A stretch of 64,000 bases of DNA from Asticcacaulis currens. Lineage in GTDB: Bacteria > Pseudomonadota > Alphaproteobacteria > Caulobacterales > Caulobacteraceae. Every line of letters begins with the position of its first letter. Position 1 is the first letter of the stretch. The notes beneath the pieces were generated by a model that searched no databases, had not been told where the DNA came from, and saw nothing but the letters and a program-made list of their open reading frames with translations. A program made the translations under genes and the position numbers. The DNA is taken from the NCBI RefSeq assembly GCF_028550395.1, contig NZ_JAQQKW010000001.1:62001-126000 (forward strand). Direction: 5' to 3'. Positions 1-9,230 of the stretch are shown here, in pieces.

Positions 1-477
1 GAAATTATTGCCAAAATCGGACGCCACCACGGTCGGCCCCAGCTTGTTGATCGTCGGCAAGGGCGAGCCCGCCATCTCAATCCCGGCAAACAGGGCGTCG
101 ATCAGACGCAGAGCCTCGACCTCGGTATAGTCGGTCTTACCCGGCTCAGCATCGACGCCGATACGGAAGACAAACTCAGCCTCAACCGCCGCAAAACCGT
201 TTTCAAAGACCGGGATTTCGACCTCGCCTTCGGAGGGTTTAAAGACGGTCTCAAAGATGGGACCGGCCAGACGCTCAGTGCCGTGTTCGGCCTGACGTTC
301 CGGCGCCAGGCGCCCGATTTTCCAGCCGACGACCGGACGATCCCAAAGTCTGATCGCCTCTTCCTGAATGGCGTAGGAGTCACTTAAGCCAGCCGGAATC
401 TGGCCCGGATAATCGCTGAGCGCACGGGCCGAACGGCGGGCGGAGACAAGGTTCTGGGCAATCTCTTTGAGGCTCAT
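1..477 (-). CDS. 2-keto-4-pentenoate hydratase / fumarylacetoacetate hydrolase-fold protein, partial
   Basis: The open frame runs from an ATG at 477 to the first base of the window, so only the first 159 residues are present. It begins MSLKEIAQNLVSARR and contains VVGWKIGRLAPERQ and FAAVEAEFVFRIG, as in the MhpD/HpcG branch of the FAH fold, which hydrates or decarboxylates 2-keto-enoic acids. The start overlaps the stop of the GH105 gene (474-477), making it the last visible gene of the pectin operon. By context it may act on a 2-keto acid derived from galacturonate or rhamnose, but the substrate cannot be read from the sequence. The C-terminal part of the fold lies outside the window. Confidence 0.8.
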   Translation of the reverse strand, partial: MSLKEIAQNLVSARRSARALSDYPGQIPAGLSDSYAIQEEAIRLWDRPVVGWKIGRLAPERQAEHGTERLAGPIFETVFKPSEGEVEIPVFENGFAAVEAEFVFRIGVDAEPGKTDYTEVEALRLIDALFAGIEMAGSPLPTINKLGPTVVASDFGNNF

Positions 478-1652
478 TGGGTGTCCTTTGTACGTATCCC
501 TTCGGACAGGGCCCACATCAGGGCCCCCACGCCCTTAGGATCATTGGGGGTGATTTTTTCGGAGAGGTAGTAGGCGTAAGAGCCGTCGCGATAAGGCACA
601 TTGCCAAGGCCAGCTACGCCACAAACACCGTTTAGCGCGCCAGGCGTCACAAAGCGCGCAAAGACGGCTTTCAGCGACTCGACGCCGGTGCGGCCTGCAC
701 TTTGCGGCATGATGTCCAGACGCGCCGCCTTCATCAGGCCATAGGCCACCATCAAGGAGGCCGAGGCCTCCTCGTAATTGCCTTCGCGCGCGCCCTGATC
801 GACGACCTGATACCACAGGCCGTTTTCCGACCGGAACTTCAACAACGCCTCAAGCGTGCGGCGGGTGATGTCGGCAATGTCGGCGCGCAGGGCCTCGCTG
901 AACCCTTCGGACGCCTCATAGACATCGACCAGCGCCCCGATCCACCAGCCCATGGCCCGACCCCAGACATTTAAAGACAGACCAGTCTGTTTATCGGCCC
1001 ATCGCTCAGACCGGCTTTCGTCCCAGCCGTGCGCATAAAGGCCATTGTCTATCTGCAGGGTCTGATCGACAAAGCGAAACTGCGCCACCGTATCGGCAAA
1101 CAGGCCTTCATCCTGCGTGATGCGGGCGTATTCGGCCTGGAAGGGCTGCGCCATAAAGAGGCCGTCCAGCCACACCTGATGCGGATAAATTTGCTTATGC
1201 CAGTAGTTGCCGGACTGTGTGCGCGGATGGTTTTTAAGCTGAGCAAACTGCACATCCATCGCCGTGCGAAAGCGGGGCTCGCCCGTAATGGCGTAAAGCG
1301 GAAACAGAATCTTCCCGCCATTAACATTGTCGATATTATATTCCTGCGGATGGAAAGTCGGCATGGCGCCGTCGGACAGGACACGGCTCTGCATCTCGGT
1401 CAGGATATAGTCGAGAAACACACGATCCTGCGTCACCTGATAGAGGTCAAGGGCCCCCTTCCAGACCACGCCGTCTTCATAGTTCCAGTGCGGGCGATAG
1501 GGTTCCCAGGTGCGGAAATAGCCGGTGATGAAGGCGGGGACGGCATCGCCAAAGCGCGCCAGAGACGCGGAAGTCTGCGGCGACAGATCGAACGCGCGCT
1601 GCGTCGGTGCGATGCTGACATCGACGGGGATATTGTGTTTCAGGTCAAGCAT
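474..1652 (-). CDS. GH105 unsaturated rhamnogalacturonyl/galacturonyl hydrolase
   Basis: This 392-residue protein matches the alpha6/alpha6-barrel GH88/GH105 hydrolases (YteR/YesR type). These remove the 4,5-unsaturated uronic acid from the non-reducing end of lyase products by hydrating the double bond. Visible family features are YNIDNVNGGK (105-114), VWLDGLFMAQP with the probable catalytic Asp163, HGWDESRSERWAD (208-220) and WGRAMGWW (230-237). No signal peptide is seen, so it should act in the cytoplasm on oligosaccharides brought in by the adjacent ABC transporter. It overlaps the GH28 gene by 13 bases and the next gene by four. A second GH105 occurs at 27978-29174. Confidence 0.9.
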   Translation of the reverse strand: MLDLKHNIPVDVSIAPTQRAFDLSPQTSASLARFGDAVPAFITGYFRTWEPYRPHWNYEDGVVWKGALDLYQVTQDRVFLDYILTEMQSRVLSDGAMPTFHPQEYNIDNVNGGKILFPLYAITGEPRFRTAMDVQFAQLKNHPRTQSGNYWHKQIYPHQVWLDGLFMAQPFQAEYARITQDEGLFADTVAQFRFVDQTLQIDNGLYAHGWDESRSERWADKQTGLSLNVWGRAMGWWIGALVDVYEASEGFSEALRADIADITRRTLEALLKFRSENGLWYQVVDQGAREGNYEEASASLMVAYGLMKAARLDIMPQSAGRTGVESLKAVFARFVTPGALNGVCGVAGLGNVPYRDGSYAYYLSEKITPNDPKGVGALMWALSEGIRTKDTQ

Positions 1653-3178
1653 GTGACGTTTTCCAGAGTGAGGGTTTCGCCCTTCTGGCCCTCTATGTCG
1701 AGCATGTGGGTATACAGATTTTTGACGTTGGCGATCAGGCCGCCCAGTCTCGCCACGGGCGCAATCGAGGCCGCCATATCAGGTTCACCGGGCTGCGCGT
1801 CCCTGTCGAAGCGCAGACGGATATGGTCGAGCGTCAGGCCCTCCACCGGCTGCTCCGGTAGGCCCAGCACATAGAGCCCGGCATGGCGTACACCTTTGGC
1901 GTCGATATGGCTCAGATGGATGTCGCCGATAGAGGGCGTACCGTCATCAACCGGGCGTGGGTTGCGATCGGCCACACAGTCCGTTTTTCCATCCGGATCG
2001 CACCAGTAGAAGCTGTTGATCACAAACGCAGTCCCAACGCCTTCCATGCGCAGATGGCGACAGTCAAGACCTCTGACCACGGCGTCGCGGCCACGGCCGC
2101 GGCGCGTTTTAAGCCGTATACCCCGGTCGGTGTTTATAAACAGACAGTTCTGTACGGTGACGTCATAGATACCGCACGCCATCTCCGATCCGATGACCAC
2201 GGCCCCATGGCCGTCCTTCATCCGACAGTTGGAAATGCGAACACGCCGTGTCGGACGCACGTTTCGCCTGGCCATGCTGATTTTCCCGGACTTTAAAGCG
2301 ATGCAATCGTCGCCCACGGAAAAGTCGACGCCACTGATGACAATATCCGTGCTGCTTTCCGGATTGAGGCCATCCGTATTGGGGCTGTCTGACGGGGCTT
2401 CAATAGAGAGGTCAGCGAAGGTCAGGCCGCGCGAAAACAAGGGATGGACGGTCCAGGATGGACTGTTTTTCAGGGTTATACCCTGAAGTATGACCTGCTC
2501 GCATTCGACCATAAAGACGAGACGAGGGCGCCAGCCTGTAAAGCGGGCCTTGGGCCTTGCCCACCATGTGTCAAAACCCGCCTGACCATCGACCACGCCT
2601 CGCCCGTAAAGCTGCACATTGTGGACGAAGAGGAAATTTAGGAGGGCGGCATGACAGGGCTCAGCCTCGCCCTCCCACGACCCCAGACACGTACGGTCAA
2701 CCCCGTCGCTATCAGGCAGTAGACCCGGCAATACCGGCCAGCGTGAGATCTCGCGATGACCGAGGAGTTCTGCGCCCTCACCCAGCTCGACCGCTATGTC
2801 GCTCTTCAGGAACAGGGGCGCGGTGAGGTACTGACCGGCGGATATGCGCACGAGGCCACCTGGTGGGCAGGCCGAAAGGGCCGCCTGGAGAGCGGATGTG
2901 TCGTCGCTAATGCCATCCCCTTTGGCACCGAAGGCCCGCGGATCGAGCACGGCTTTGCAGGCGGCGGTACGGACCACCAGTCGCTCGCTCCCCACGCGGA
3001 CCTCATAGACGCTGTCCGGTTTCAGGTCATAAAGCGAAAAGACATTTCTGTCTGTCTGCAGGGCAAGACGTTCGTTTACAAAGATGTCGCGCGCGGCATC
3101 GGCAGCGAAGATGCCGGCCTCATCAAGCTCAAGGCAGAGAGCTGTGGGCAGGACGGCGAGGCAGCACAACCGCGTCAT
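1640..3178 (-). CDS. GH28 polygalacturonase-like glycoside hydrolase
   Basis: The 512-residue product is a right-handed beta-helix GH28 enzyme, hydrolysing alpha-1,4-galacturonosyl linkages or, in some subfamilies, galacturonosyl-rhamnose linkages. All four signature segments are present: NTDG (267-270), GDD (289-291, catalytic Asp pair), GHG (323-325) and RGIRLKT (352-358). A short Fn3-like stretch (about 28-72) precedes the helix, as in exo-polygalacturonases of the PehX type. The first 15 residues are hydrophobic with a Cys pair, but no clear signal peptidase site is seen, so a cytoplasmic or periplasmic location is open. The start overlaps the stop of the binding-protein gene (3175-3178), so translation is probably coupled. 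Confidence 0.9.
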   Translation of the reverse strand: MTRLCCLAVLPTALCLELDEAGIFAADAARDIFVNERLALQTDRNVFSLYDLKPDSVYEVRVGSERLVVRTAACKAVLDPRAFGAKGDGISDDTSALQAALSACPPGGLVRISAGQYLTAPLFLKSDIAVELGEGAELLGHREISRWPVLPGLLPDSDGVDRTCLGSWEGEAEPCHAALLNFLFVHNVQLYGRGVVDGQAGFDTWWARPKARFTGWRPRLVFMVECEQVILQGITLKNSPSWTVHPLFSRGLTFADLSIEAPSDSPNTDGLNPESSTDIVISGVDFSVGDDCIALKSGKISMARRNVRPTRRVRISNCRMKDGHGAVVIGSEMACGIYDVTVQNCLFINTDRGIRLKTRRGRGRDAVVRGLDCRHLRMEGVGTAFVINSFYWCDPDGKTDCVADRNPRPVDDGTPSIGDIHLSHIDAKGVRHAGLYVLGLPEQPVEGLTLDHIRLRFDRDAQPGEPDMAASIAPVARLGGLIANVKNLYTHMLDIEGQKGETLTLENVTCLT

Positions 3179-4476
3179 CGCACGACGCGGTGCAGGATGG
3201 CGTTGATGTCGTCGTAGAGGCGATCGCCAGCCTCGCGTTCGCTCAGTCGGCCATAGCCCATCGCCTCCAGAATATCCTGAAAGCCGTCGCGCACCCGCGG
3301 GTGTTCGAACCAGGGGCTTTCCACCACGTTGATTTGTGCGGCGGCGAGCTGCGCCTCGCTCTGCTGCTGGATGGGCGTGATCAGCCCTTCCTTGTTGAGC
3401 AGGGAGCGCGCCGCTTTGGACACCGGCACACCGCGCCTCAACCCCATGGCGCGGATGCCGTCGGGGTCATTAAGCAGAAACTCGATCAACAACGCCGATT
3501 CGTCCGGATACGGCGTTTTGGCGTTGACCGCGAACATCATGGCGGGACGATACATCATTCCAGCGTCCTTCGCCCCCGGCCGCAACAGATAGGGTGCCAG
3601 CGCCAGTGTCTGTTTTGCAGCCAGCGTATCGCTATATTTGTCGATCGAGCTGTTCCATTGGAAGGTTCCGGCGAACTGGCCATTGATCCACGGTCGCATC
3701 TCCTGCTGCGCCACATTGCCATAGGAGGCGCGCACCTGCGCACTGGGCCAGACGTGGTCGCGCGTCATGCGGGCATAAAGACCCGCAAAGTCGTACATGT
3801 CGGCCCGTGTACAGTTGAGCGATTTCGTCTCGGCATTGATAAGAGGCTTACCCGTGCCCTGGACCACATAGGTGCGCGCCAGAGCGATGAACTCCAGAAA
3901 GAGACCATCCAGCGGATAATAACCCTGACCGAGCCTCGTCTTAAACTGCGGCCCGCGCGCAAACAACTCGTCCCAGGTCGTGGGCAAGCTGAGGCCCGCC
4001 TTCTGATAGGTGGTCTGGTTGAGATAAAAGAGGCGCGCGGCGTTCGACACGGCAATGGCGTTCAGCACGCCCTTATTGGTGCCCATGCTAAGCGTGCGGG
4101 CATCAAACTGGCTGAGATCGAGCTTGTCCCTGAGTTTGCTCAGATCGTAAAATCCCGTGCCGTCGCGCGAAAACAGGGTCTGCCAGTACCAGTTAATCTG
4201 CATAACATCCGGTGCCGTGCCCCCGGCGATCTGGGTCGTCAGACGTTCCAGATGCCCGGCAAAGCCCGTATATTCGCCCCGCACGCGGATACCATGCTTC
4301 TCTTCGAAGAGGCGCAAGGCCTCAAGCGTGGCCTTGTGCGCGGACGATCCGCCCCACCAGCTCATACGGAGCTCGCGCCCTGACGTTGGGGCGGGGCGCG
4401 GTTTCAAACAGGCGGAAAGCGCCGCGGCAGAGGCGCCCAGAAGAATGAAACGGCGGTGAAGTCTGTAAGCGTTCAT
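3175..4476 (-). CDS. ABC transporter sugar-binding lipoprotein (family 1)
   Basis: This 433-residue protein is an extracellular solute-binding protein of the MalE/UgpB type. The N-terminus is Arg-rich and hydrophobic and ends in a lipobox LSAC with Cys23, so the mature protein should be a lipoprotein facing the periplasm. The family-typical GTAPDVMQINWYWQ segment lies near 88-101. It sits between the GH28 gene and two MalG/MalF-type permeases in one operon. The likely ligand is therefore a galacturonate- or rhamnogalacturonan-derived oligosaccharide, in a role like TogB of pectinolytic enterobacteria. The ligand is inferred from neighbours only. Confidence 0.88.
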   Translation of the reverse strand: MNAYRLHRRFILLGASAAALSACLKPRPAPTSGRELRMSWWGGSSAHKATLEALRLFEEKHGIRVRGEYTGFAGHLERLTTQIAGGTAPDVMQINWYWQTLFSRDGTGFYDLSKLRDKLDLSQFDARTLSMGTNKGVLNAIAVSNAARLFYLNQTTYQKAGLSLPTTWDELFARGPQFKTRLGQGYYPLDGLFLEFIALARTYVVQGTGKPLINAETKSLNCTRADMYDFAGLYARMTRDHVWPSAQVRASYGNVAQQEMRPWINGQFAGTFQWNSSIDKYSDTLAAKQTLALAPYLLRPGAKDAGMMYRPAMMFAVNAKTPYPDESALLIEFLLNDPDGIRAMGLRRGVPVSKAARSLLNKEGLITPIQQQSEAQLAAAQINVVESPWFEHPRVRDGFQDILEAMGYGRLSEREAGDRLYDDINAILHRVVR

Positions 4477-4479
4477 ATC

Positions 4480-5358
4480 CTACCCCTTCACCGCACCGGA
4501 CGTGACGCCTTCAACGAAGTATTTCTGCGCCACAAAGAACAGGATCAGCGACGGGGCGAGTGCGATGGTGGACATCGCCAGGATCTCGTTCCACGAGGTC
4601 GCTTCGGTGACATCAATCGACATCTTCAGTGCCAGAGCCACCGGATATTTTTCGACCGAAGACAGGTAGATCAGCGGCTGAAGAAAGTCGTTCATCGACC
4701 ACATAAACTGAAAAAGGGCGACCGAAATAATGGCGGGGAGAATGACCGGACAGACGATCAGGGTCAGGACCTGAAACGAATTGCAGCCATCCATCACGGC
4801 CGCCTCTTCCATATCAAGCGGCAGAGAGCGCATGAACTGGATGATCATGAAGACGAAGAAGCCCTCTGTGGCAAAGGCCTGAGGCGCATAAAGGGGCAGG
4901 TAGGTATCAAGCCAGCCAAATTCGCGGAACATCAGGTATTGCGGTATCAACAGCACTGACTTCGGCAACAAGACCGTGGCCATCAAAAGGGCGAAAAGCC
5001 ATTTGCGGCCGGGTATGGCAAAGCGCGCAAATCCATAGGCAACGATCACTGACGAAATAACCGTGACGATGACCTTCGGTACCACGATCTTCATAGTGTT
5101 GAGGAGGTAGGTGGCAAAGGAGTACTCGGTCGAGGTCTTCCAGCCGTTGATGAAGCCGTCCGTTGTCGGAGCTTTTGGAATAAAGCCAACGGAAGAGAAG
5201 ATTTCCGCGTTGTTTTTGAACGCCCCCCCAATCATCCACAACAGAGGATAGATCATAAGGAAGCCCACCAGAATAAGCAGGCCGTAGCGCACGAACGCAT
5301 TGACCAGCGGCAGGTGTTTGCGCCAGCCATGATCGACAGGATTAAGCGAAGACGCCAT
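4480..5358 (-). CDS. ABC sugar transporter permease, MalG type
   Basis: This is an inner-membrane permease of the binding-protein-dependent sugar ABC family, with about six membrane helices. The permease-ATPase coupling (EAA) loop is visible as MEEAAVMDGCNSFQVL. The ATG at 5358 is chosen over an upstream ATG at 5394. It lies one base beyond the stop of the preceding permease and has a GAGGGC ribosome-binding site, which gives 292 residues, normal for MalG-like proteins. It would pair with the 5360-6259 permease and the ATPase at 6252-7430 to import pectic oligosaccharides. Confidence 0.88.
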   Translation of the reverse strand: MASSLNPVDHGWRKHLPLVNAFVRYGLLILVGFLMIYPLLWMIGGAFKNNAEIFSSVGFIPKAPTTDGFINGWKTSTEYSFATYLLNTMKIVVPKVIVTVISSVIVAYGFARFAIPGRKWLFALLMATVLLPKSVLLIPQYLMFREFGWLDTYLPLYAPQAFATEGFFVFMIIQFMRSLPLDMEEAAVMDGCNSFQVLTLIVCPVILPAIISVALFQFMWSMNDFLQPLIYLSSVEKYPVALALKMSIDVTEATSWNEILAMSTIALAPSLILFFVAQKYFVEGVTSGAVKG

Positions 5359-5359
5359 C

Positions 5360-6259
5360 TCAGTGCCCTCCCTTGTCATCGCGGTCTTGCGCATAAAAGA
5401 CCCAGTGCTTTTGCGACCAAAAGGCCACTGCCGTAAAGAGCGCGATGATGATGAACAGCACCCAGGACAGGGCGGAGGAATAGCCGAGATTGAAGTATTT
5501 GAAGGCTTCCTCGTAGATCATCAACGGCAGGAGATAGCTCGATTTAAGCGGCCCGCCGGCCGTGATGATGTAGGGACCGTTGAACTCCTGAAAGGCCTGC
5601 ACAATCTGCATAATGAAGTTGAAGAACAAAACCGGCGTCAGAAGAGGCAGGGTGATCAGGAAGAACTGCTTGAGACGCGACGCACCATCGAGATCAGCGG
5701 CTTCATAGAGGTCTTCGGGGATGGCCTTCAGTCCAGCCAGAAACACGACCATGGCCGAGCCAAACTGCCAAAGACGCAGGAGCACGATCGAGAACATGGC
5801 CGTGGTGGGCTCGCCCAGCCAGTTCACGCTCCCGATACCGATGCCTGAAAGGGCCTGATTGAGAAGTCCATCGCCGGCGAAGACGAAACGCCAGACAACG
5901 GCAATGGCGACGCTGCCGCCGAGGATCGAGGGAAGATAGAAGGCGGTACGAAAAAGGCCTATGCCTTTGAGCTTAAAATTCAGCACCACGGCGATGAACA
6001 GGGCAAAGGCGAGCTTCAGCGGTACGGTGATAAAGACGTAGGCGAACGTCACGCCCAGTGACTGGCGAAAGGTCGAGTCAGCGGCCATTTCTGAGTAGTT
6101 TGACAGGCCGACAAAGTTGGCCGCCCCCAGCTGGTCCTGAAGGCGGGCGTCCGTCAGGCTCAGGAGGAATGAGGCGACAAACGGAAACGCCGTAAAAAGC
6201 AGAAAGCCTATCACAAACGGGGTGACATAGAGACTGCCGATCCATTTATTGCTATACAT
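5360..6259 (-). CDS. ABC sugar transporter permease, MalF/UgpA type
   Basis: This permease has six predicted helices, starting with the segment WIGSLYVTPFVIGFLLFTAF, and carries the EAA loop as YEAADLDGASRLKQF. The ATG at 6259 is preferred to the longer frame opening at 6337, because the extra 26 residues would lie wholly inside the upstream ATPase gene and are not membrane-like. With this start the gene overlaps the ATPase stop by eight bases and gives 299 residues, the usual family length. It is the second membrane subunit of the pectic-oligosaccharide importer. Confidence 0.87.
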   Translation of the reverse strand: MYSNKWIGSLYVTPFVIGFLLFTAFPFVASFLLSLTDARLQDQLGAANFVGLSNYSEMAADSTFRQSLGVTFAYVFITVPLKLAFALFIAVVLNFKLKGIGLFRTAFYLPSILGGSVAIAVVWRFVFAGDGLLNQALSGIGIGSVNWLGEPTTAMFSIVLLRLWQFGSAMVVFLAGLKAIPEDLYEAADLDGASRLKQFFLITLPLLTPVLFFNFIMQIVQAFQEFNGPYIITAGGPLKSSYLLPLMIYEEAFKYFNLGYSSALSWVLFIIIALFTAVAFWSQKHWVFYAQDRDDKGGH

Positions 6260-7430
6260 GGACGGACCCGTCTGTCTGATGGGCAAAATCCGGAGACACG
6301 CCGATTGCCTGACCGTCTTCAGAGAAAAGATGCGCACGGTTAAGGTCGATCTTTAGCCCCACCGCCTGGTGGTTATGCAAAGAGACCTCCCCATCAAGCT
6401 TCATGATCAGGGGATCGCCTTCTTGGTCTTTCAAGGCGACATAGGCGAAGGTTTCCCCGCCAAGACGCTCAATTAAGATCACATAGCCATTGAGGTGGGC
6501 GTCCTCGTCTTCAGTCGCCAGATGAAGGTTTTCAGGTCGCACCCCGAGGGTGACGCTGGCGCCCTGGGGCACCTCAGCGCTTTGACGCGGGACGGACAAG
6601 ATGGTCTGAGGCAGATCAAGCTTCACCGCATCTGCGGACACATCCCTGACCCTGGCTTTGAGGGTATTCATACGGGGCGATCCGATGAAGCCCGCTACAA
6701 ACAGGTTTGCGGGCTTGCGGTAGAGGTCAAGGGGTGAGCCCACCTGTTCGATCCGCCCGGCGTTGAGCACGACAATCTTGTCGGCTAGCGTCATCGCCTC
6801 GACCTGATCATGGGTCACATAGACTGAGGTCGCATTGAGCTTGGTATGAAGGCGCGCGATCTCTACGCGCATCTGACCGCGCAGCGCCGCATCGAGATTG
6901 GAGAGAGGTTCGTCGAACAAAAAAACATCGGGCTCACGCACAATGGCGCGGCCGATGGCAACGCGCTGACGCTGACCGCCGGACAACGCTTTTGGGCGCC
7001 GCCTTAGGAGGTGCGTCAGTTGCAGCGTTTCGGCCGCGGCATTGACCTTATGCGTGATCTCGTCCTTTGGCAGGCCCTGAATTTTCAGGGCGAAGGCAAT
7101 GTTATCGAAGACCGTCATATGCGGGTAGAGGGCGTAGGACTGAAAGACCATCGCTACGCCGCGCTTTGAGGGGTGCGCATAGGTTACATCGCGCCCGGAT
7201 ATATCAATCTGACCAGAGGTGGGGGTCTCAAGGCCCGCAATCAGGCGCAGCAGGGTCGATTTCCCGCAGCCCGACGGCCCCACGAAGACCACCAGCTCGC
7301 CTTTTTTGACCTCCAGCGAGACGCCCTTTATAACCTCATGGCCATTGAACGTCTTGCGCACATCCGTAAGTCTGACACTGTCAATCGACACGTTTCCCCA
7401 CTTTTGTTCTGCTTGTTTTTGATTACCCAT
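6252..7430 (-). CDS. ABC transporter ATPase, MsmK/UgpC type
   Basis: This is the energy-coupling subunit of the sugar importer. Walker A (GPSGCGKST), Q-loop (VFQSYALYP), signature (LSGGQRQR), Walker B (VFLFDEP) and the H-loop (VTHDQ) are all present. A C-terminal OB-fold regulatory domain of the MalK class follows, with GVRPENLHLA. The start is uncertain. ATG 7430 is used here. ATG 7454 and TTG 7460 lie further up, and GTG 7391 has the best ribosome-binding site (GGGGA, four bases away) and also gives a normal length. An operator-like palindrome at 7440-7453 overlaps the longer starts and argues for 7430 or 7391. First gene of the operon that runs down to position 1. Confidence 0.92.
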   Translation of the reverse strand: MGNQKQAEQKWGNVSIDSVRLTDVRKTFNGHEVIKGVSLEVKKGELVVFVGPSGCGKSTLLRLIAGLETPTSGQIDISGRDVTYAHPSKRGVAMVFQSYALYPHMTVFDNIAFALKIQGLPKDEITHKVNAAAETLQLTHLLRRRPKALSGGQRQRVAIGRAIVREPDVFLFDEPLSNLDAALRGQMRVEIARLHTKLNATSVYVTHDQVEAMTLADKIVVLNAGRIEQVGSPLDLYRKPANLFVAGFIGSPRMNTLKARVRDVSADAVKLDLPQTILSVPRQSAEVPQGASVTLGVRPENLHLATEDEDAHLNGYVILIERLGGETFAYVALKDQEGDPLIMKLDGEVSLHNHQAVGLKIDLNRAHLFSEDGQAIGVSPDFAHQTDGSVHV

Positions 7431-7439
7431 CTGTGTAAG

Positions 7440-7453
7440 GGAAACCGGTGTCA
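7440..7453. promoter_or_regulatory. Candidate operator of the pectin regulon (GAAACCGG core)
   Basis: The 14 bases read GGAAACCGGTGTCA, a near-palindrome identical at 12 of 14 positions to the core of the perfect palindrome at 10303-10316. CCGG-centred sites of this kind are typical of LacI-family repressors. It lies at the head of the ABC operon, about 200 bases from the divergent RpiB-like gene. No LacI-type gene lies in this window. Confidence 0.5.
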
Positions 7454-7644
7454 TTTTCAACGGCGATTATGCATCGAGCGGAATTTCCTGTTATCGGCGG
7501 GACAGCCGCCGGATAAATCAACGAGGCCTGGAACCAAACCTCGCTTTTTAGGTCCCTCTTCGCTTAGCAGCTTGCTGCCAGAGATATAGACCGCTATTGA
7601 AGCACTCACGCGCACATTCACGCAACATCACGCAGGACACCCTT

Positions 7645-8283
7645 ATGAAGATCGCTCTGATCAACGAAAACAGCCAGGCGGCTAAGAACGGCATCATTTA
7701 CGACGCGCTGAAGACGGTTGCGGAGCCGCTCGGCCACACGGTCTTTAACTATGGTATGTATAGCGCCGACGACCAGGCCTCACTGACCTACGTCATGAAC
7801 GGTCTACTGGCCGGCATTCTTCTGAATTCGAAGGCTGCGGATTTCGTGGTCACCGGTTGCGGCACGGGTATGGGGGCGATGCTCGCCTGTAACGCGATGC
7901 CCGGCGTCTTCTGTGGCCTCGTCATCGACCCGACTGATGCCTTCCTTTTTGGTCAGATCAATGACGGGAATGCCATCTCCATGCCCTACGCCAAGGGCTT
8001 TGGCTGGGCGGCCGAACTGAACCTGCAGGACGTCTATCGTAAGCTCTTCGACGGCGAGCGCGGTCTGGGCTATCCCAAGGAGCGCGCGCAGATCATGGCG
8101 AAGAACCGTGGCATTCTGAAGGATCTGAAGGCGGCGTCCTGCAAGGACATGCTGACGGTTCTGAAGAGCGTTGATCAGGACCTCCTGAAAGCCGCCGTCG
8201 CCGGTGAAAAGTTCTCGGAATATTTCTTTGCCAATGCGCAGGACGAAGACATCAAGGCCTATATCAAGGGCATTGTTGGCTAA
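7645..8283 (+). CDS. RpiB/LacA/LacB-family sugar isomerase, possible DhuI-type 4-deoxy-uronate isomerase
   Basis: This 212-residue protein belongs to the RpiB/LacAB isomerase family. The CGTG motif with the candidate catalytic Cys72 lies in VVTGCGTGMGAMLACNA. The ATG at 7645 is preceded by AGGA. A longer frame from 7597 adds 16 residues with no family match. RpiB-family members in streptococci (DhuI) isomerise 4-deoxy-L-threo-5-hexosulose uronate, the step otherwise done by KduI, and are paired with an SDR reductase. Here the gene faces kduD and is divergent from the pectin ABC operon, which favours that role over ribose-5-phosphate isomerisation. kduI is also present at 9306-10169. It is longer than classical RpiB (about 150 residues). 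Confidence 0.82.
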   Translation: MKIALINENSQAAKNGIIYDALKTVAEPLGHTVFNYGMYSADDQASLTYVMNGLLAGILLNSKAADFVVTGCGTGMGAMLACNAMPGVFCGLVIDPTDAFLFGQINDGNAISMPYAKGFGWAAELNLQDVYRKLFDGERGLGYPKERAQIMAKNRGILKDLKAASCKDMLTVLKSVDQDLLKAAVAGEKFSEYFFANAQDEDIKAYIKGIVG

Positions 8284-8307
8284 GCCGGATTGGCGGCGCC
8301 TTACAAG

Positions 8308-8340
8308 AAACCCCTTCCGTGCAAACGGAAGGGGTTTTTT
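8308..8340. terminator. Bidirectional rho-independent terminator between the RpiB-like gene and kduD
   Basis: A perfect 12-bp stem (AAACCCCTTCCG at 8308-8319 with its complement at 8326-8337) has a six-base loop and ends in TTTTTT on the plus strand. On the minus strand the A run gives a U tract too, so it can stop both convergent genes. Confidence 0.9.
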
Positions 8341-8362
8341 ATTTAAGGGCAGTAAGCGGGGC

Positions 8363-9118
8363 TTAACGCGCCAGCCAGCCCCCATCCACCGGGATGATGG
8401 CGCCGTTCACATAGTCTGACGCCGGTGCGGCGAGGAAGACGGCGGCGCCTCCGAGGTCAGACGGCTCACCCCAGCGGCCCGCCGGAATGCGGTCAAGAAT
8501 GGCCTTGTTGCGCTCGGCATCGGCGCGCAGCTGGGCGGTATTGTCAGTCGCCATATAGCCAGGCGCGATCGCGTTTACCGTGATGCCCTTGCCCGCCCAT
8601 TCGTTGGCCAGAAGACGGGTGATACCGGCAATACCGGACTTGGATGCCGTATAGGACGGAACGCGGATGCCGCCCTGGAAGGACAACATGGAGGCGATGT
8701 TGATGATCTTGCCATAGCCCTGAGCGATGAAGTGGCGGCCGACGGCCTGCGCCATAAAGAAGGCACCCTTAATGTTCACGTTCATGACATCGTCCCAGTC
8801 TTTTTCTGAGAAGTCGACGGCATCGGCACGGCGGATCAGGCCGGCATTGTTGACCAGGATATGCAGGCCGCCAAGCTCCCCGAGCGCGGTCTTTACGACC
8901 CGTTCGATAGGCTCAAGCGTGCCGAGGTTCGCGTCGATGTTGACGAACTTGCGGCCCAGAGCCTTGACCTTCTCAGCGGTTTCATCGGCCGGCACAATGC
9001 CTGCGGCCGCGATGTCCGCACCGGCTTCGGCCAGGGCAAGCGCGATGCCCTGCCCCAGACCCGTATTGGCGCCGGTGACAAGCGCAACCTTGCCGGTCAA
9101 ATCAAATGGATGGCTCAT
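8363..9118 (-). CDS. kduD: 2-dehydro-3-deoxy-D-gluconate 5-dehydrogenase KduD
   Basis: This 251-residue classical short-chain dehydrogenase has TGANTGLG (15-22), NNAG (90-93), Ser143 and YTASK with Tyr156 and Lys160. The overall sequence, including FDLTGKVALVTGANTGLGQG and the C-terminal IPVDGGWLAR, is that of KduD. KduD reduces 2,5-diketo-3-deoxygluconate to 2-keto-3-deoxygluconate after the KduI step in pectin and alginate-like uronate catabolism. It converges with the RpiB-like gene and has its own upstream region of about 190 bases containing an operator-like repeat at 9231-9246, so it may be transcribed separately from kduI. Confidence 0.93.
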   Translation of the reverse strand: MSHPFDLTGKVALVTGANTGLGQGIALALAEAGADIAAAGIVPADETAEKVKALGRKFVNIDANLGTLEPIERVVKTALGELGGLHILVNNAGLIRRADAVDFSEKDWDDVMNVNIKGAFFMAQAVGRHFIAQGYGKIINIASMLSFQGGIRVPSYTASKSGIAGITRLLANEWAGKGITVNAIAPGYMATDNTAQLRADAERNKAILDRIPAGRWGEPSDLGGAAVFLAAPASDYVNGAIIPVDGGWLAR

Positions 9119-9230
9119 GAATATCTCCCTTCAGTCTAAATCTATCTCCCTCATAACGAACATGAACGAGGAAGGTGGCGGGGTCTCCCGCCTCAAGGAC
9201 TTCGATGCTTAGGTCGCAGCAAAGCCCCGT

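Noticed and set aside
1029-1874. 281-codon plus-strand open frame
   Set aside because: Antisense across the GH105/GH28 junction; its sequence is only the complement of conserved hydrolase motifs.
3190-4383. 397-codon plus-strand open frame
   Set aside because: It lies antisense to the ABC binding-protein gene, which has a lipobox and family motifs. The antisense product is His/Arg-rich with no recognisable domain, as expected for a GC-rich shadow frame.
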